Positions 33,335 to 43,097 of a stretch of DNA of 64,000 nucleotides are shown piece by piece. Numbering within the stretch: position 1 is the stretch's first letter; every line of letters starts with the position of its first letter. Below the pieces are notes generated by a model. The model had not been told where the DNA came from. It was given only the letters and a program-made list of their open reading frames with translations, and ran no database searches. The translations under genes were made by a program, and so were the position numbers. The stretch is from Symsagittifera roscoffensis (lineage: Eukaryota; Xenacoelomorpha; Acoela; Convolutidae): the NCBI RefSeq assembly GCF_963678635.1, contig NC_087069.1, positions 17,336,660 to 17,400,659 on the forward strand. The letters run 5' to 3'.

Positions 33335-34603
33335 TTGATAGTGGATCCTGCTTGTGAAGTGAATGAAAGAGGCACTCGCGACAAGAACGACGGGAATGAG
33401 GTGGTGGACGATTGCGATCTACCACTGGATCTCGAGTTGACCGAGCGAGTAGAGTGGACGATGAAACTCTACCTTATGCCGAAGAAGACTGGGACTGCCC
33501 GGAACAAAGGAATACAGCCTGACTTTCCTCTCACTATGGAAACACGCCAAAGCAAGAGAGGAAAAAACCAGAAGAAATACAATCCGTGCGGCGAGGACTT
33601 CGTTGTAGACAGGATAGTAGTGAGTGATGTCATAGACTCGCTGGTGGGACTGGACGAAGTGGCGATGCTAGAAGAAATTGACCTTGTGAACGATATGGAT
33701 CAAGATTGGATCGACGATCGATCAGAACCAGAAGTGGAGTTCGAACCAGAAGCGGAACAGACTCATGAGCAAGAACTAACTAACTTGCGCGTGCTCGAAT
33801 GGCTCCATGATCTGCCGACAGATCCAGAAGAGACGATCTTGACGATTCAGGACGTCGATAGAGACGGCGTCAAATACATCAGTCATGACAATACCGAGTC
33901 CAACTGGGTCGCCCCAGATGGTCCTCTACGTGTTCCACAATCCAACCTCGATCTCCTAGACTTTGGGCGATCGATGGATATTTTTGTCCGGGGAGTGGGG
34001 GTAGGACTCACCCACACCGAAAATCTGATAATAAAAAAATTCAAGTCGGCAAGAGAAACCGGAGAACTAGAGACAGAGGGCGAGAATGCTAAAAAACCAC
34101 CTTTTGGACGAATCTTTGAATCGTATTTTGATCTACCGAACCATTATTCGAACAATATCGTCATAACGGACAGCGATTTCATACTCACGGAACGCACGTG
34201 CGCCATAGCGATAACCGCGGATGTAAGCTTCAAAACAGCACTAGCGGCTGACTTCAAGAGAGAGTATAAAAATATCGAGTTTTTGTGGAAACAGAGGCCT
34301 GGTGTGGGAGGGATGATAGCGCTGCCCCCTGTTGCATCACAGATACCAGGGAAATATTTGTGTTTCCTGGTTACCAAGGCCACTGATAGGCAACACGTAG
34401 ATCCAAAGAGCTTGGTATTGGCCTTGACTCGACTTAGGGATTTTTTGGTTGAGAGAGGAGTGACCTCTCTCTCATTGCCAGTATACGATCCTAATAGGGG
34501 AAAGCTACATCCGAGAGAGTTGTACGCACTTGTACATGTGATATTTTCAGAGACTGACATAGAAGTTTACTTACATAAAAAATACTATCTGAGCATATGC
34601 TAA
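33335..34603 (+). CDS. Macro-domain (OARD1/TARG1-like) accessory protein, in frame after Pol
   Basis: The frame is the same as the integrase end, separated by one TGA, so this may be a C-terminal extension of Pol or a separate protein; the first start-like codon is TTG at 33335. Residues about 1-250 are acidic and unrecognised. Residues about 270-420 match the macro fold of the OARD1/TARG1 type: CAIAITADVSFKTALAADF, then GKYLCFLVTKAT, then LTRLRDFLVERGV-SLSLPVYDP, then ELYALVHVIFSETDIEVYL. Family knowledge: OARD1 removes ADP-ribose from acidic side chains using a Lys in the LxTK strand and an Asp in a Gly-rich loop after the SxP strand. Here the Lys is present, but the Gly loops and that Asp are not (PVYDPNRGKL), so it may bind ADP-ribose-like ligands without hydrolysis, or be inactive. 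Confidence 0.72.
   Translation: MIVDPACEVNERGTRDKNDGNEVVDDCDLPLDLELTERVEWTMKLYLMPKKTGTARNKGIQPDFPLTMETRQSKRGKNQKKYNPCGEDFVVDRIVVSDVIDSLVGLDEVAMLEEIDLVNDMDQDWIDDRSEPEVEFEPEAEQTHEQELTNLRVLEWLHDLPTDPEETILTIQDVDRDGVKYISHDNTESNWVAPDGPLRVPQSNLDLLDFGRSMDIFVRGVGVGLTHTENLIIKKFKSARETGELETEGENAKKPPFGRIFESYFDLPNHYSNNIVITDSDFILTERTCAIAITADVSFKTALAADFKREYKNIEFLWKQRPGVGGMIALPPVASQIPGKYLCFLVTKATDRQHVDPKSLVLALTRLRDFLVERGVTSLSLPVYDPNRGKLHPRELYALVHVIFSETDIEVYLHKKYYLSIC
33984..33995 (+). promoter_or_regulatory. PPT-like 12-mer, internal copy 4
   Basis: TTGTCCGGGGAG in the macro ORF, read in a different phase (Phe-Val-Arg-Gly), so the conservation is of DNA or RNA and not of peptide. Confidence 0.55.
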
Positions 34604-35043
34604 GAAATGCGCTCGGCGATAAGTGGTTTTTATTAAGTTATTCGACAGGAATTAGAGTCAAGTTTAGGTTAGGTTAGGTTTTAGGTACAGTATTAGGGAT
34701 TATGTTTTTATGTGATAGTGTAGGTGTGTGATGTTTATGTTATGTTATTGTTATGATATGTTTTATGTTTTACTCCAGGTCATCAAGGTGACAGCGCACA
34801 TTCGTGCTACTCTAACAAAGGTAAAGGTGGACGATCCACCTTGGTGCTAAATTTTTAAATCAGAATTGAAAAAAGAATTTCAATGGAGAGTTTTAAAGAA
34901 TTGAATGATGTTGTATCCAAAAATGATGGTTCTAAGTCGCGACTTGTTTTTTAGATCTTGATTGATCGGAGATTGTTTATTGAATTCATTGAATCAAACG
35001 AAGAAATTACACGACACGACAAGAAGAATCAACACGATAAGAA
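34604..35043 (+). other. Spacer between Pol-macro and accessory ORFs
   Basis: 440 bp, AT-rich compared with its neighbours. It contains four short TTAGGT-type steps (34660-34685), T-rich DNA and a plausible 3' splice site TTTTACTCCAG (ends about 34778), so the downstream ORFs may be expressed from a spliced subgenomic RNA. This is inference; no donor is proven. Confidence 0.4.
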
Positions 35044-36045
35044 ATGGGTGACACGAACGAACTCATGGAATTCCTCTCAGCGAGTCTAGGAGCGAATCTA
35101 GACGAGATCTATCAGCGGCTGATCGATTGTGATTTCACACGAGAAGACCCGGGGTTGGCGATGTTTGTGGTCGCACTCCTCAATGCACTAGGACGAGAGG
35201 GTCGAGGGAATCGCCCTACAGAAGTCGTGTTGATGTTGGCCTACGGTGAGTCCGGGACCGCCGAGAGAGGTCGAAACCGACTGATGAGATGGCGGCGTGG
35301 AGAAATGTCTGGCCACGACCTGGCTCGTGAGCCAGGACTGGGTGAACAGAGGGACCACCGGCTAGGTGAGATGCCCTTACCAGTCCAACCGGCGCAGCCA
35401 CTCATCGGAGCAAAGAGACAACGTGATGGGCCAGGCCCGTCACATTCGGTCGACTCTCCTACAGCCGCTCCTCCTTTGAAGAAAGTGAGGGTGAGTGAGA
35501 TAGAGATCCAGACGTCGGAGACGATTGAGACGCTGGAAAAGAAGGAGAGAGATCAGAGCGAGCTGTGTGCCAAACTCCAGGAGTATAGGACAATAGCTCG
35601 AGAGAGGGACGAATGGAAGAAGAAATACGAAGATCTACAGGTGGCTTATAAGGAGGATGAAATAAAGCACCTGAAGGAGCTGTATATGGCGAAGGTGAGC
35701 CAAGTGTCACCGGAAGTCCTGGCGAGCATGAGATCCTCGGAGGGATCCAACGACACACGCCCCGGGAAAACAGCTCAGGAGCTGTGTGTATCGAGAGGGA
35801 CCGAGGTTCTGGATTTGCGTGCATCGAGAGAGCCCGAGGCTCCTCAGCAGACACGACCGTCTGCTTCTAGTCAAAGGTTCACAATACCAGACCATTCTGA
35901 CACTTACCTCGCCCCTCAGTTCCAAGAATCGTTCAACCAAGTGGCCCGAGCGACAATGGAGGAGATCAACCGGACCACTGGACGGACATTGGGTAGGATC
36001 GTTCCTTCCCAGCGTCGTGATCAGTCATCAAATAGCTCGGAGTGA
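35044..36045 (+). CDS. Accessory ORF, coiled-coil protein, in frame with SGNH ORF
   Basis: The ATG at 35044 is the first after a long AT-rich spacer. 333 residues: a helical N-terminal domain (about 1-80), a Pro/Arg-rich linker with a basic KRQRDG-like patch, a strongly charged coiled coil (about 160-220, LEKKERDQSELCAKLQEY region), then a Ser/Arg-rich tail. I recognise no family. It ends at TGA (36043-36045), but the same frame is open straight through to the next ORF (27 codons, then the ATG at 36130). The two may originally be one ~1,190-residue protein, or may be joined by readthrough. Confidence 0.75.
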   Translation: MGDTNELMEFLSASLGANLDEIYQRLIDCDFTREDPGLAMFVVALLNALGREGRGNRPTEVVLMLAYGESGTAERGRNRLMRWRRGEMSGHDLAREPGLGEQRDHRLGEMPLPVQPAQPLIGAKRQRDGPGPSHSVDSPTAAPPLKKVRVSEIEIQTSETIETLEKKERDQSELCAKLQEYRTIARERDEWKKKYEDLQVAYKEDEIKHLKELYMAKVSQVSPEVLASMRSSEGSNDTRPGKTAQELCVSRGTEVLDLRASREPEAPQQTRPSASSQRFTIPDHSDTYLAPQFQESFNQVARATMEEINRTTGRTLGRIVPSQRRDQSSNSSE

Positions 36046-36129
36046 GCACCCCACACGATAGCGTCCTCGAGGTCAGCGCCTGGTGGAGTCTTTCAGAAGT
36101 CTCGCGTAGTAGACATTAGGAAAAATCTG

Positions 36130-38607
36130 ATGGCACGTCATCAGTTCACGCAAGTGCCAACCGAGCATCCTCGAGCCTGCCTGAATGACATGAGCTGGAA
36201 CCCCGCCACGAACGACCAGGTAATTCCCCCAGGGAGTCGCCATTTGATCATTGGAGACAGTTTGGTGAGAGATCTGAATGAGATCTTCGTCAATGGTCAG
36301 ACTACCATTCTGTCCTTTGGAGGAGCCTCAGTGGCTCAGGTCATCAAAATGATGGAGTTCCAGAGCGAGGATCACCTGGATACATTAATAATAATGCTGG
36401 GGACCAATGACGTCTCGAGAGCCCCCGTGACTCCGGAGAGCAAGTGGGAGCCTCTATTGGTGTGTCTCTTGAACGAATTGAAAGAAAAGTACAGACCCAA
36501 TCTTGTGATTTTGTGTACGATACCACCAAATCCTTTGGTGGGCACCATAGTTGCAGATTTCATGAATGGCAACGTGACTAGGTGGAATGAAATGACCCGC
36601 AGTCTGGTGAGAAACAACCCTGGCGAGTTGCGACTCCTGGATTTCGAAAACATGCTGCGCATGATTGATCACATCGCGCTCACCAGAGACGGAGTACACT
36701 TCAATACCCAACGAGGGAGGCATTGGATTAATGATGTGTTTCAGACGCAATTGAGGGAAGCGGAGCAAGAGTCGAGGGCGAGCGGTTCTCTGGCTCGGAC
36801 CAGTTCGATCGGAGGAAGTAGAATAAGGACAACTGTGCCCGAATCCCTCGTCAACCGTCTAGGGCCCTTGGCAACAGAGACGATTGCAGCTGCAACCGTT
36901 GCTCCGAGCTCAAACGTGAGAGACAGGCTAGGGACTGCTCCTCCTCCCAGGCCGCAATCGATTGGAAGCCGACTCGGGAGATCAGTGGAACAGAACAACA
37001 GGAATAACTCCCAGACCGCGTCTAGGAGGAACGATCCGCCTGCCACGACAAATCCTGCTTCCAAAGCAGGACCGTCTACAAGTACCGTGCCAGCGGAGGG
37101 AATCAAATCAGGCAGCGGGCTGCTTTGGAATAGATCAAATCCTAGTCATTGGGGTCAGTATAAGACGGAGATGTCGGCGAAATTGAACATGAATACCTTG
37201 ACGTGTCGGGAGGACGCAATGAGAATGACTGGCGGAGAAAGTCCCACAGTATCGCGACTTTATCGGATACCGGGCGTGGATTGGCTGTTAGCAGAGCAGG
37301 AGAAATTCAGCTCCTCGACCTCACTCCGACATGTGGATTTGAATGGATTGCCTCATGACAATACCTTTGGACCTTTGAACACCCGGTCGCTCACCGATGT
37401 TCGAGATAGGACCCGGGAAAGGACACCACCTGCTCGCAAGGGCAAATTCCAGACAGAGAACAAGCCCAATAACAAGCATCACAAGATGTACAGGCAGTTC
37501 GCTAAACCACCCGGTCAGACGCCTGGCGAGTATTCGAGGGACTACCCCCGAACGACAACAGTGGTTGGAGACGATAAGAGATATGGGAAACTGAAGGCCC
37601 CAATAGGCGATGGCCTTTTTGCAGCTTATGATCCCTTGGACATGAAGGCTGCCAAGTATCTGATTGTGGCCGGCTCCGATTATCTCTACACGCCCCGTTC
37701 TCTCTTTTGGCCCGATGTGATTTTCTTGACGGCACCTAAATTGGACTGGGGACAAGCAATCGGCATGATGATAAGTGTGCGAAGGGTGGTCAGTATGGAG
37801 CCGCAGGTAATAGTGGTTGCAGGCTCAAATGATCATCTGCAAAGCAGGGGCTTATTGTCACGTCTGACGGATGGGTCGATCCCGAGTAACGAGGTTATAG
37901 GGGAGGCGATAATGACACTGCTCTCGGCGATGGCTGAGGTAGAGGCAGCAGCAAGACAACGCTTCACCATGAATGTGGTGAAGGTGATCTTTGTATTGTC
38001 ACCAGGGTACGCTGCATTACCAGAACCCCTCCAATTTGTATATACAATGTTCACAACAATAGCAGAGGGGAGGTTCAATGTGATAATTCCTGCCCCAAAC
38101 AGAGTAGTGGACCCGGACAATTACTACCCGTCCCGATCTGAGCTTCCCGCCGTTTGGGCTGACATTTCGAATGCCATACAGGGGCTCAGAGATTGTAGCA
38201 CAACTCGGTTGGTGCTAGATGAGGTTCTGGGGTTGGAGCTGTCCAACTTCGCCAGATTGCTGAAGTTAAGACCAGGGGTAGATGACAATCATCTGTTAGT
38301 ACAACAGGTGGCTGATGATCTCTGGTTCAGACAGATGGATCATGCAGAGAATGAGCAGGGAAGGATGATCAGAAAGAACATGACGTCAGCGGAGGAGGAC
38401 CTCATGGCAATGGCTTTGCGTACGAAGCCGCACAACAACGTATGGTTGTATTTGTCACCGAGGCTGTGCACCTTGGGTGAGGACGCGTTCGAGCATGCGC
38501 CGGCAATAATTAAAGAGATACACGTGTATCTAAAGAATCTATTTGATGCCCGGGAGTTAGCTGGAGGCAAGATGTTGAAACTGATGCAGGACGTTAACAC
38601 GATATGA
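36130..38607 (+). CDS. SGNH/GDSL hydrolase-like protein with second degenerate SGNH-like half
   Basis: 825 residues from the ATG at 36130. The N-terminal domain (about 35-210) has the SGNH blocks in order: LIIGDSLVRDL (nucleophile Ser44), SFGGAS (Gly64), IIMLGTNDVS (Asn93) and LTRDGVHFN (Asp187, His190). The triad and oxyanion residues are therefore intact, which predicts an esterase, lipase or deacetylase. Known members act on acyl or acetyl esters; the substrate here is unknown. A disordered Ser/Arg/Pro middle (about 210-490) follows. The C-terminal half (about 505-690) repeats the fold pattern, YLIVAGSDYLYTP then VIVVAGSNDHLQS, but the nucleophile block reads GSD and the final DxxH is missing, so it looks catalytically dead. 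The stop overlaps the next ORF's open region. Confidence 0.8.
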   Translation: MARHQFTQVPTEHPRACLNDMSWNPATNDQVIPPGSRHLIIGDSLVRDLNEIFVNGQTTILSFGGASVAQVIKMMEFQSEDHLDTLIIMLGTNDVSRAPVTPESKWEPLLVCLLNELKEKYRPNLVILCTIPPNPLVGTIVADFMNGNVTRWNEMTRSLVRNNPGELRLLDFENMLRMIDHIALTRDGVHFNTQRGRHWINDVFQTQLREAEQESRASGSLARTSSIGGSRIRTTVPESLVNRLGPLATETIAAATVAPSSNVRDRLGTAPPPRPQSIGSRLGRSVEQNNRNNSQTASRRNDPPATTNPASKAGPSTSTVPAEGIKSGSGLLWNRSNPSHWGQYKTEMSAKLNMNTLTCREDAMRMTGGESPTVSRLYRIPGVDWLLAEQEKFSSSTSLRHVDLNGLPHDNTFGPLNTRSLTDVRDRTRERTPPARKGKFQTENKPNNKHHKMYRQFAKPPGQTPGEYSRDYPRTTTVVGDDKRYGKLKAPIGDGLFAAYDPLDMKAAKYLIVAGSDYLYTPRSLFWPDVIFLTAPKLDWGQAIGMMISVRRVVSMEPQVIVVAGSNDHLQSRGLLSRLTDGSIPSNEVIGEAIMTLLSAMAEVEAAARQRFTMNVVKVIFVLSPGYAALPEPLQFVYTMFTTIAEGRFNVIIPAPNRVVDPDNYYPSRSELPAVWADISNAIQGLRDCSTTRLVLDEVLGLELSNFARLLKLRPGVDDNHLLVQQVADDLWFRQMDHAENEQGRMIRKNMTSAEEDLMAMALRTKPHNNVWLYLSPRLCTLGEDAFEHAPAIIKEIHVYLKNLFDARELAGGKMLKLMQDVNTI

Positions 38608-38623
38608 ACGATCAGATGCTATC

Positions 38624-41518
38624 TTGGGTGGAATGGGAGTGGGATGGACGCCATCTTTCCTATCGACGTGCTACCCGAAGGCATCTAGGAACCTGATCGC
38701 GAGTTTCGTCAAGGACATCAGGAAATTGTCGGTTGGCCTGGTGCTAGCCTTATACGTGACATTTGGTCATGAAAACTTTGTGAAAGGACCGGCAAACCTC
38801 TTTACCCAAGCGTTGGCAGATTTGAGATTGGATGGACTCCTGACTCTGATTGCCATGACCTACGGTCGACTGGGTGACTTGCTTGTGCTGTTGCGTTACC
38901 CTGAACAACTCCTGGGAACAAGTCGCGAGTTCAATGCGCAGTTGGAAACCGCCTCGCTCAGGAAGATGAAGGATTGGAGGACTCTCCTGCTTCAATACCT
39001 CTTGCAACAGAACAGAAGCGTCACGGGAGAAGACAAGGTGGCGACGAACGCAGGCGAATGTAAGCAGTATTGTGGCATGCCCTTACTAACAGACTTGGCT
39101 GTCATGATGCGGATCGATCCGTTGGCTCTGGTCCACGGACTGCGGAAATTCGTCACAGTGGTGTATGGACCGGTGATAACTTTCGCGTTCCCGGACGTAC
39201 AAGTAAAGGCATACAGGAATTCGGTGTTGTATGTCAACCTGGTCTCAGTCGTGGATTGTTCCGTGCTGAATTGGGTAGAGCAGAGTGAACTGAGAAGGCT
39301 GGCTAGCGACGATAGGCTGTTCGGAAGAATAGCAGAGCCAGGCTGGGTGTTGATGGACTTCAACAACCACTTCAAGTGCCGAATGGGCCGTGAGGATCTG
39401 TCCCACATCCAGTTTAACCCAAAACTTTGGAATTTGAGACCAGTGGTGAAAGATACCGGAGAGGCTGTGAGAGTACCTCAATTGCCAGGAGCCTACACAC
39501 ACGCGAAAGAGAATCAGCAAACATGGCTTCCTGAGTCCAGGCCGCTGCCGGACCAATGCCCTCGATATCCACCGATAAGGAGGATGTTGTTGGGAGTCAC
39601 ATCTCCCATCATTGCCCCTCGCATCGGAGCAGCTCGTGACGCAGAGAAGAGAATGCTGAAGTGGAGTGAAGGGATGGAGCCGCGCTTCATCAGCTGGAAC
39701 GCTGCCGCCGCGCACACGTTTGACTTCTCATTCCCTGATGCTTGGAGCAGGAAAAAGATCAAGGCACTACCCTCCAGGAGACCAGAGGTCTCGGCTGAAA
39801 CGTGGAACGAAGTGTATTCTCCCACGGATGACTTATCGAGACTGAAGTGGTCAGGAGAGGTGAAGGTAGTGATGATGGAAGTGGCAAAGGAGAGCAGAGG
39901 GGGCTCATATATAACGATAGAGGACCTAGCACCACATGGCGAGGAATCTGTAGAATTCCTGGTGAATGATGAGTTGTTTTATCATGCAGGAGACATGACC
40001 GTACCGGCTCGGCCGGACTCGGGCATAGACTCACGACAAGGACCTTCAGGACCCAGGCCGAAACCTGATGCAGGTGATGATGAATTGATGGATCATGACG
40101 ACAACGATACCGAGGGAAAGACGGAAAAACCGGGTGAGACAGATCTGGGTGCGTTAGAGAGAGACCTGCTAGAATACCGGTTTAGTGAAGACGACGATGG
40201 GGAGGTCGATGGGAGTCTATTGCTAATGACGCCATCGTCTTTCATGTCCCCTACAAAGGAGGCGTCGGCCGATCTATCTCCGATGGACCCAATAAGCCAG
40301 GCTAGAGAGTGCCGAAGCAGGGATCCGCAGAGACTGCTTCATGAATCACCGAGGAGGAGGAAAATCGAGGAGTCAATGAAGATATCATTCCTCAGTACGT
40401 TACCAGAAGAGGAATGGGAAAGATATCAGATGGAACTGGATGAGACAGGAGCAACCTGGAGCCGAGTGAACTTCATGGAAAAATCATGGGACGTGATACG
40501 ACGATATGGGACAAAGAAATTACTTGTTAGACGAGCCAGAAAAGGGCTGAAGAGACTGAAAGGAAAGTCAGGGAGTCGAGTCGTGAACCAGAGGGTGGTG
40601 AAGTCAAAAGCCAAGGCAGTGGTGACCTCTCTGATTAGTGTGGGTCGTTCAGGCGAGAGCGGGCAAAGAGATGGTGCGACACCAGCCGGGGGAGAAAAAG
40701 AAAACCTGATACCCCCTATGCTCTTGGCAGGTCTGACCATAACCGCCACGAGATCGAAGAAGACGGCGCGAACCCTGGTAGACACTAAGTTAGAAATGGA
40801 AATCCTCAGTCAATGTGGATCTGGAGGACTTGAAGATTATAGACCCTCGCGAATCAACATGGCCAAGTTGAAACTGGAAGGACAACTCGACGTGGTCGAG
40901 TACAGTCGAATAACTGTGCCGGAATTGGTCCACATGGGAGATCCGGCAGGGGGTTATGTGGAGATGTTGAAAGCGAGGAACTCCGCGAGAGGGCACCTGA
41001 TGGCTTGGAGCGAGAAGCGAGTCATGCAGGAATATCTGAAAGAGCTCACGGAGAATTCGAACTTGAATCGAAAAGAATACGGAACGGTAATGTCCTCTGA
41101 AGCGAACGAAGTCGGATTGGAAAAATTGCTAGAAATCTCCTGGAGGGCGGCCCTCCAGAGATACTTCGACGAGGCGATGCATGCACCTGCTACGGTGGCG
41201 GCATACCTGGCTCATCCTTGCGTGAGAACTGATCTGCAAGTACGGTTGGCTTGGTGCTTGATGGGCATCAAGAGAGCGGAGTATGAAGCCAGTAATGATT
41301 CGAAATCACGGGAACAGGAACTGGAGTTGATGGAAGCTCTGCGAGCGTTGATTTCGAAAGACGATTCTGCGATAGCATGGGCTAAGCGTAAGGATGCCCT
41401 TTGCTTTGTCAGGTTCGTGGTGGATCGTATCCCCACTCCTGTTTTGGGAGAATGCATAAAGATCATTCGGCAAAAGGGAGTTGATTGTGAAAGGAACTAT
41501 ACCAGGACATGCCATTGA
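38624..41518 (+). CDS. Large accessory protein of unknown family (ORF B)
   Basis: Open for about 964 codons. The frame is already open from 38585, overlapping the end of the SGNH ORF, and the first start-like codon is TTG (38624); the first in-frame ATG is at 38633. This suggests a +1 frameshift relation or a broken fusion with the SGNH ORF. The N-terminal ~430 residues look globular (helical; LVLALYVTFGHENF, DLAVMMRIDPLALVHGL, TFAFPDVQVKAYRN). An acidic linker (about 465-540, DDNDTEGK and SEDDDGEVDGS) leads into a basic stretch (about 630-665, RRARKGLKRLKGKSGS) and a helical C-terminal domain (about 710-960). I recognise no motif. It has no signal peptide or membrane span, so an envelope role is unlikely. 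Confidence 0.7.
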   Translation: MGGMGVGWTPSFLSTCYPKASRNLIASFVKDIRKLSVGLVLALYVTFGHENFVKGPANLFTQALADLRLDGLLTLIAMTYGRLGDLLVLLRYPEQLLGTSREFNAQLETASLRKMKDWRTLLLQYLLQQNRSVTGEDKVATNAGECKQYCGMPLLTDLAVMMRIDPLALVHGLRKFVTVVYGPVITFAFPDVQVKAYRNSVLYVNLVSVVDCSVLNWVEQSELRRLASDDRLFGRIAEPGWVLMDFNNHFKCRMGREDLSHIQFNPKLWNLRPVVKDTGEAVRVPQLPGAYTHAKENQQTWLPESRPLPDQCPRYPPIRRMLLGVTSPIIAPRIGAARDAEKRMLKWSEGMEPRFISWNAAAAHTFDFSFPDAWSRKKIKALPSRRPEVSAETWNEVYSPTDDLSRLKWSGEVKVVMMEVAKESRGGSYITIEDLAPHGEESVEFLVNDELFYHAGDMTVPARPDSGIDSRQGPSGPRPKPDAGDDELMDHDDNDTEGKTEKPGETDLGALERDLLEYRFSEDDDGEVDGSLLLMTPSSFMSPTKEASADLSPMDPISQARECRSRDPQRLLHESPRRRKIEESMKISFLSTLPEEEWERYQMELDETGATWSRVNFMEKSWDVIRRYGTKKLLVRRARKGLKRLKGKSGSRVVNQRVVKSKAKAVVTSLISVGRSGESGQRDGATPAGGEKENLIPPMLLAGLTITATRSKKTARTLVDTKLEMEILSQCGSGGLEDYRPSRINMAKLKLEGQLDVVEYSRITVPELVHMGDPAGGYVEMLKARNSARGHLMAWSEKRVMQEYLKELTENSNLNRKEYGTVMSSEANEVGLEKLLEISWRAALQRYFDEAMHAPATVAAYLAHPCVRTDLQVRLAWCLMGIKRAEYEASNDSKSREQELELMEALRALISKDDSAIAWAKRKDALCFVRFVVDRIPTPVLGECIKIIRQKGVDCERNYTRTCH

Positions 41519-43097
41519 CTGTGCCTAGCAAGGAGTCGAGTGATATGGAAAGCTATCGCAAGTTGGAAGAGGTGAGAAGATTTCCAACAAAGAATTGAAA
41601 GTGAGCCGAGAGTTGATTGAAGCGGTCAGAGGACTAAAAGAGTTTGCAACACTAGGGAAACTGAAGTCGTTCCAATATGTGTCTGGCATACCGGGGATGG
41701 CGTATAATCCCTTCGTGAATGAAGAAGCCAGGGAAGCGTACTTCGACTATGAGCAAGTCATAGTACTCAATTTCTGGGTCGAACGTATTAAAGAAACAGG
41801 AATGCTGATGGTGGAACAACCCAAGCTGGGAATTATCTTGGAAGAACGAGTGCTCGAACCCTCGGTTCCCGAGCTAGAGGGGCAAGTGAGTTTTGATTGT
41901 GGTTCTTGGGACGGTCCCTTGAAAACCAGTCTAGTTACGATGTGGGAACTCATGAAGCCTTCTTGGTGTCCACATCCTAACGCCGGTTTAATCTGGGACA
42001 TGACGGCGGATATCACGTTAGACCTAGATGATGACGCGAGTTTACATGATCTGGCCATGATACATCATCTGCTGGCCATGAGATTGACGAAAAGGAAGAG
42101 CAATCCATCCACGGAGCTGTCCGAGGAAGGTCCATCGAGCGATTGGTTGAAGCAAGGCACATGCTTGGCTCAACAAAGTAGGATCGAAGGGCATGTTTGC
42201 AACTTGGGACACTGCCTGATTACGCTGAGCGAGCAGCATCGACAACTGGCACGATTGTACGGAAGATTGAGCATGTCAGATAAGAGTGCCATGGAGTTGG
42301 TCGCAGACTGCGATGGGGTGACAGACGTAAACTTGATCACAGCCTTGAGATTTTGTAGCATGACGAGTTCGATAGAATCGCTTGAGCGCCTAGAGCGTGC
42401 CCATGAGCTAGTGACGTCCCTCAGCGTGGAGATATTCCCTGGAGCGTTACAGACAGAGCAGAAGATTGGGGGCTGGCGAGAAGCTCTAGAAAATGAAATG
42501 AATCTGAAGGATAGTGAAGCCTATCACAGACCTACTGGTTCAAAATATATGGTGGGTTCAAGCTCCGCGCCATACTGTAATAGCAAGTATCCTACGCACA
42601 TGGTGGTAATGGATGCGAGGACGCAACAAGTGTTGGTTGACCAACTTTTCTCTGTGCCAAAGTGCGTGAGGTTGGCCAGAATGTCGGAAAGGTCATATGA
42701 CTTGTTGGCAAAGATCTTTCGGGCAGTCCCGAAGAGATCCGAAAGCGAGTTGCAAGACGTTGTGGGTGAAGAGTTCATGAGACTGAACGAAGGCAATGTG
42801 AGTGAGTTCCAGAAACAGAAAGCGAGTGGAGCCTTACCCACTGAATTCCCCACAATAGAAGAAAAAGACGACTTACATAGAATTCTGATGGAGGTGGAAC
42901 CGTTGCTGGGAGCCTCAGGGTATCGGACGGACCCGAAGGAACATAGTGAGAACCCATGGGGAGTATCCTTGCCACTGCTTGGTGCAGACGTTGTGGTACC
43001 CCAAACGCGGGAATCTGATGCTAGTATGGGACGTGGAGGAGTTGTACTGTACGAGGTTGCCCGATCAGAATCAACAAGTGTCAATCGTGGTGGTTAG
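41509..43097 (+). CDS. Accessory protein of unknown family (ORF C, N-terminal part)
   Basis: An ATG at 41509 overlaps the previous stop (ATGCCATTGA) and opens a 29-codon frame (MPLTVPSKESSDM). That frame stops at 41598, while a second frame, open from 41544, carries the main 500-codon body. A small indel near 41575 is the likely cause. The body is helical and acidic, contains HDLAMIHHLLAMRLTK, CNLGHCLITLSEQHRQLARLYG and CVRLARMSERSYDLLAKIF, and matches no family I know. Near 43020-43090 it changes into low-similarity residues before its stop while another frame continues, so it is joined to the next ORF by a second frame break. Confidence 0.6.

Noticed and set aside
34655-34690. Telomere-like TTAGGT repeats
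   Set aside because: Only about four imperfect steps inside the retroelement spacer; too short to mean telomeric DNA.
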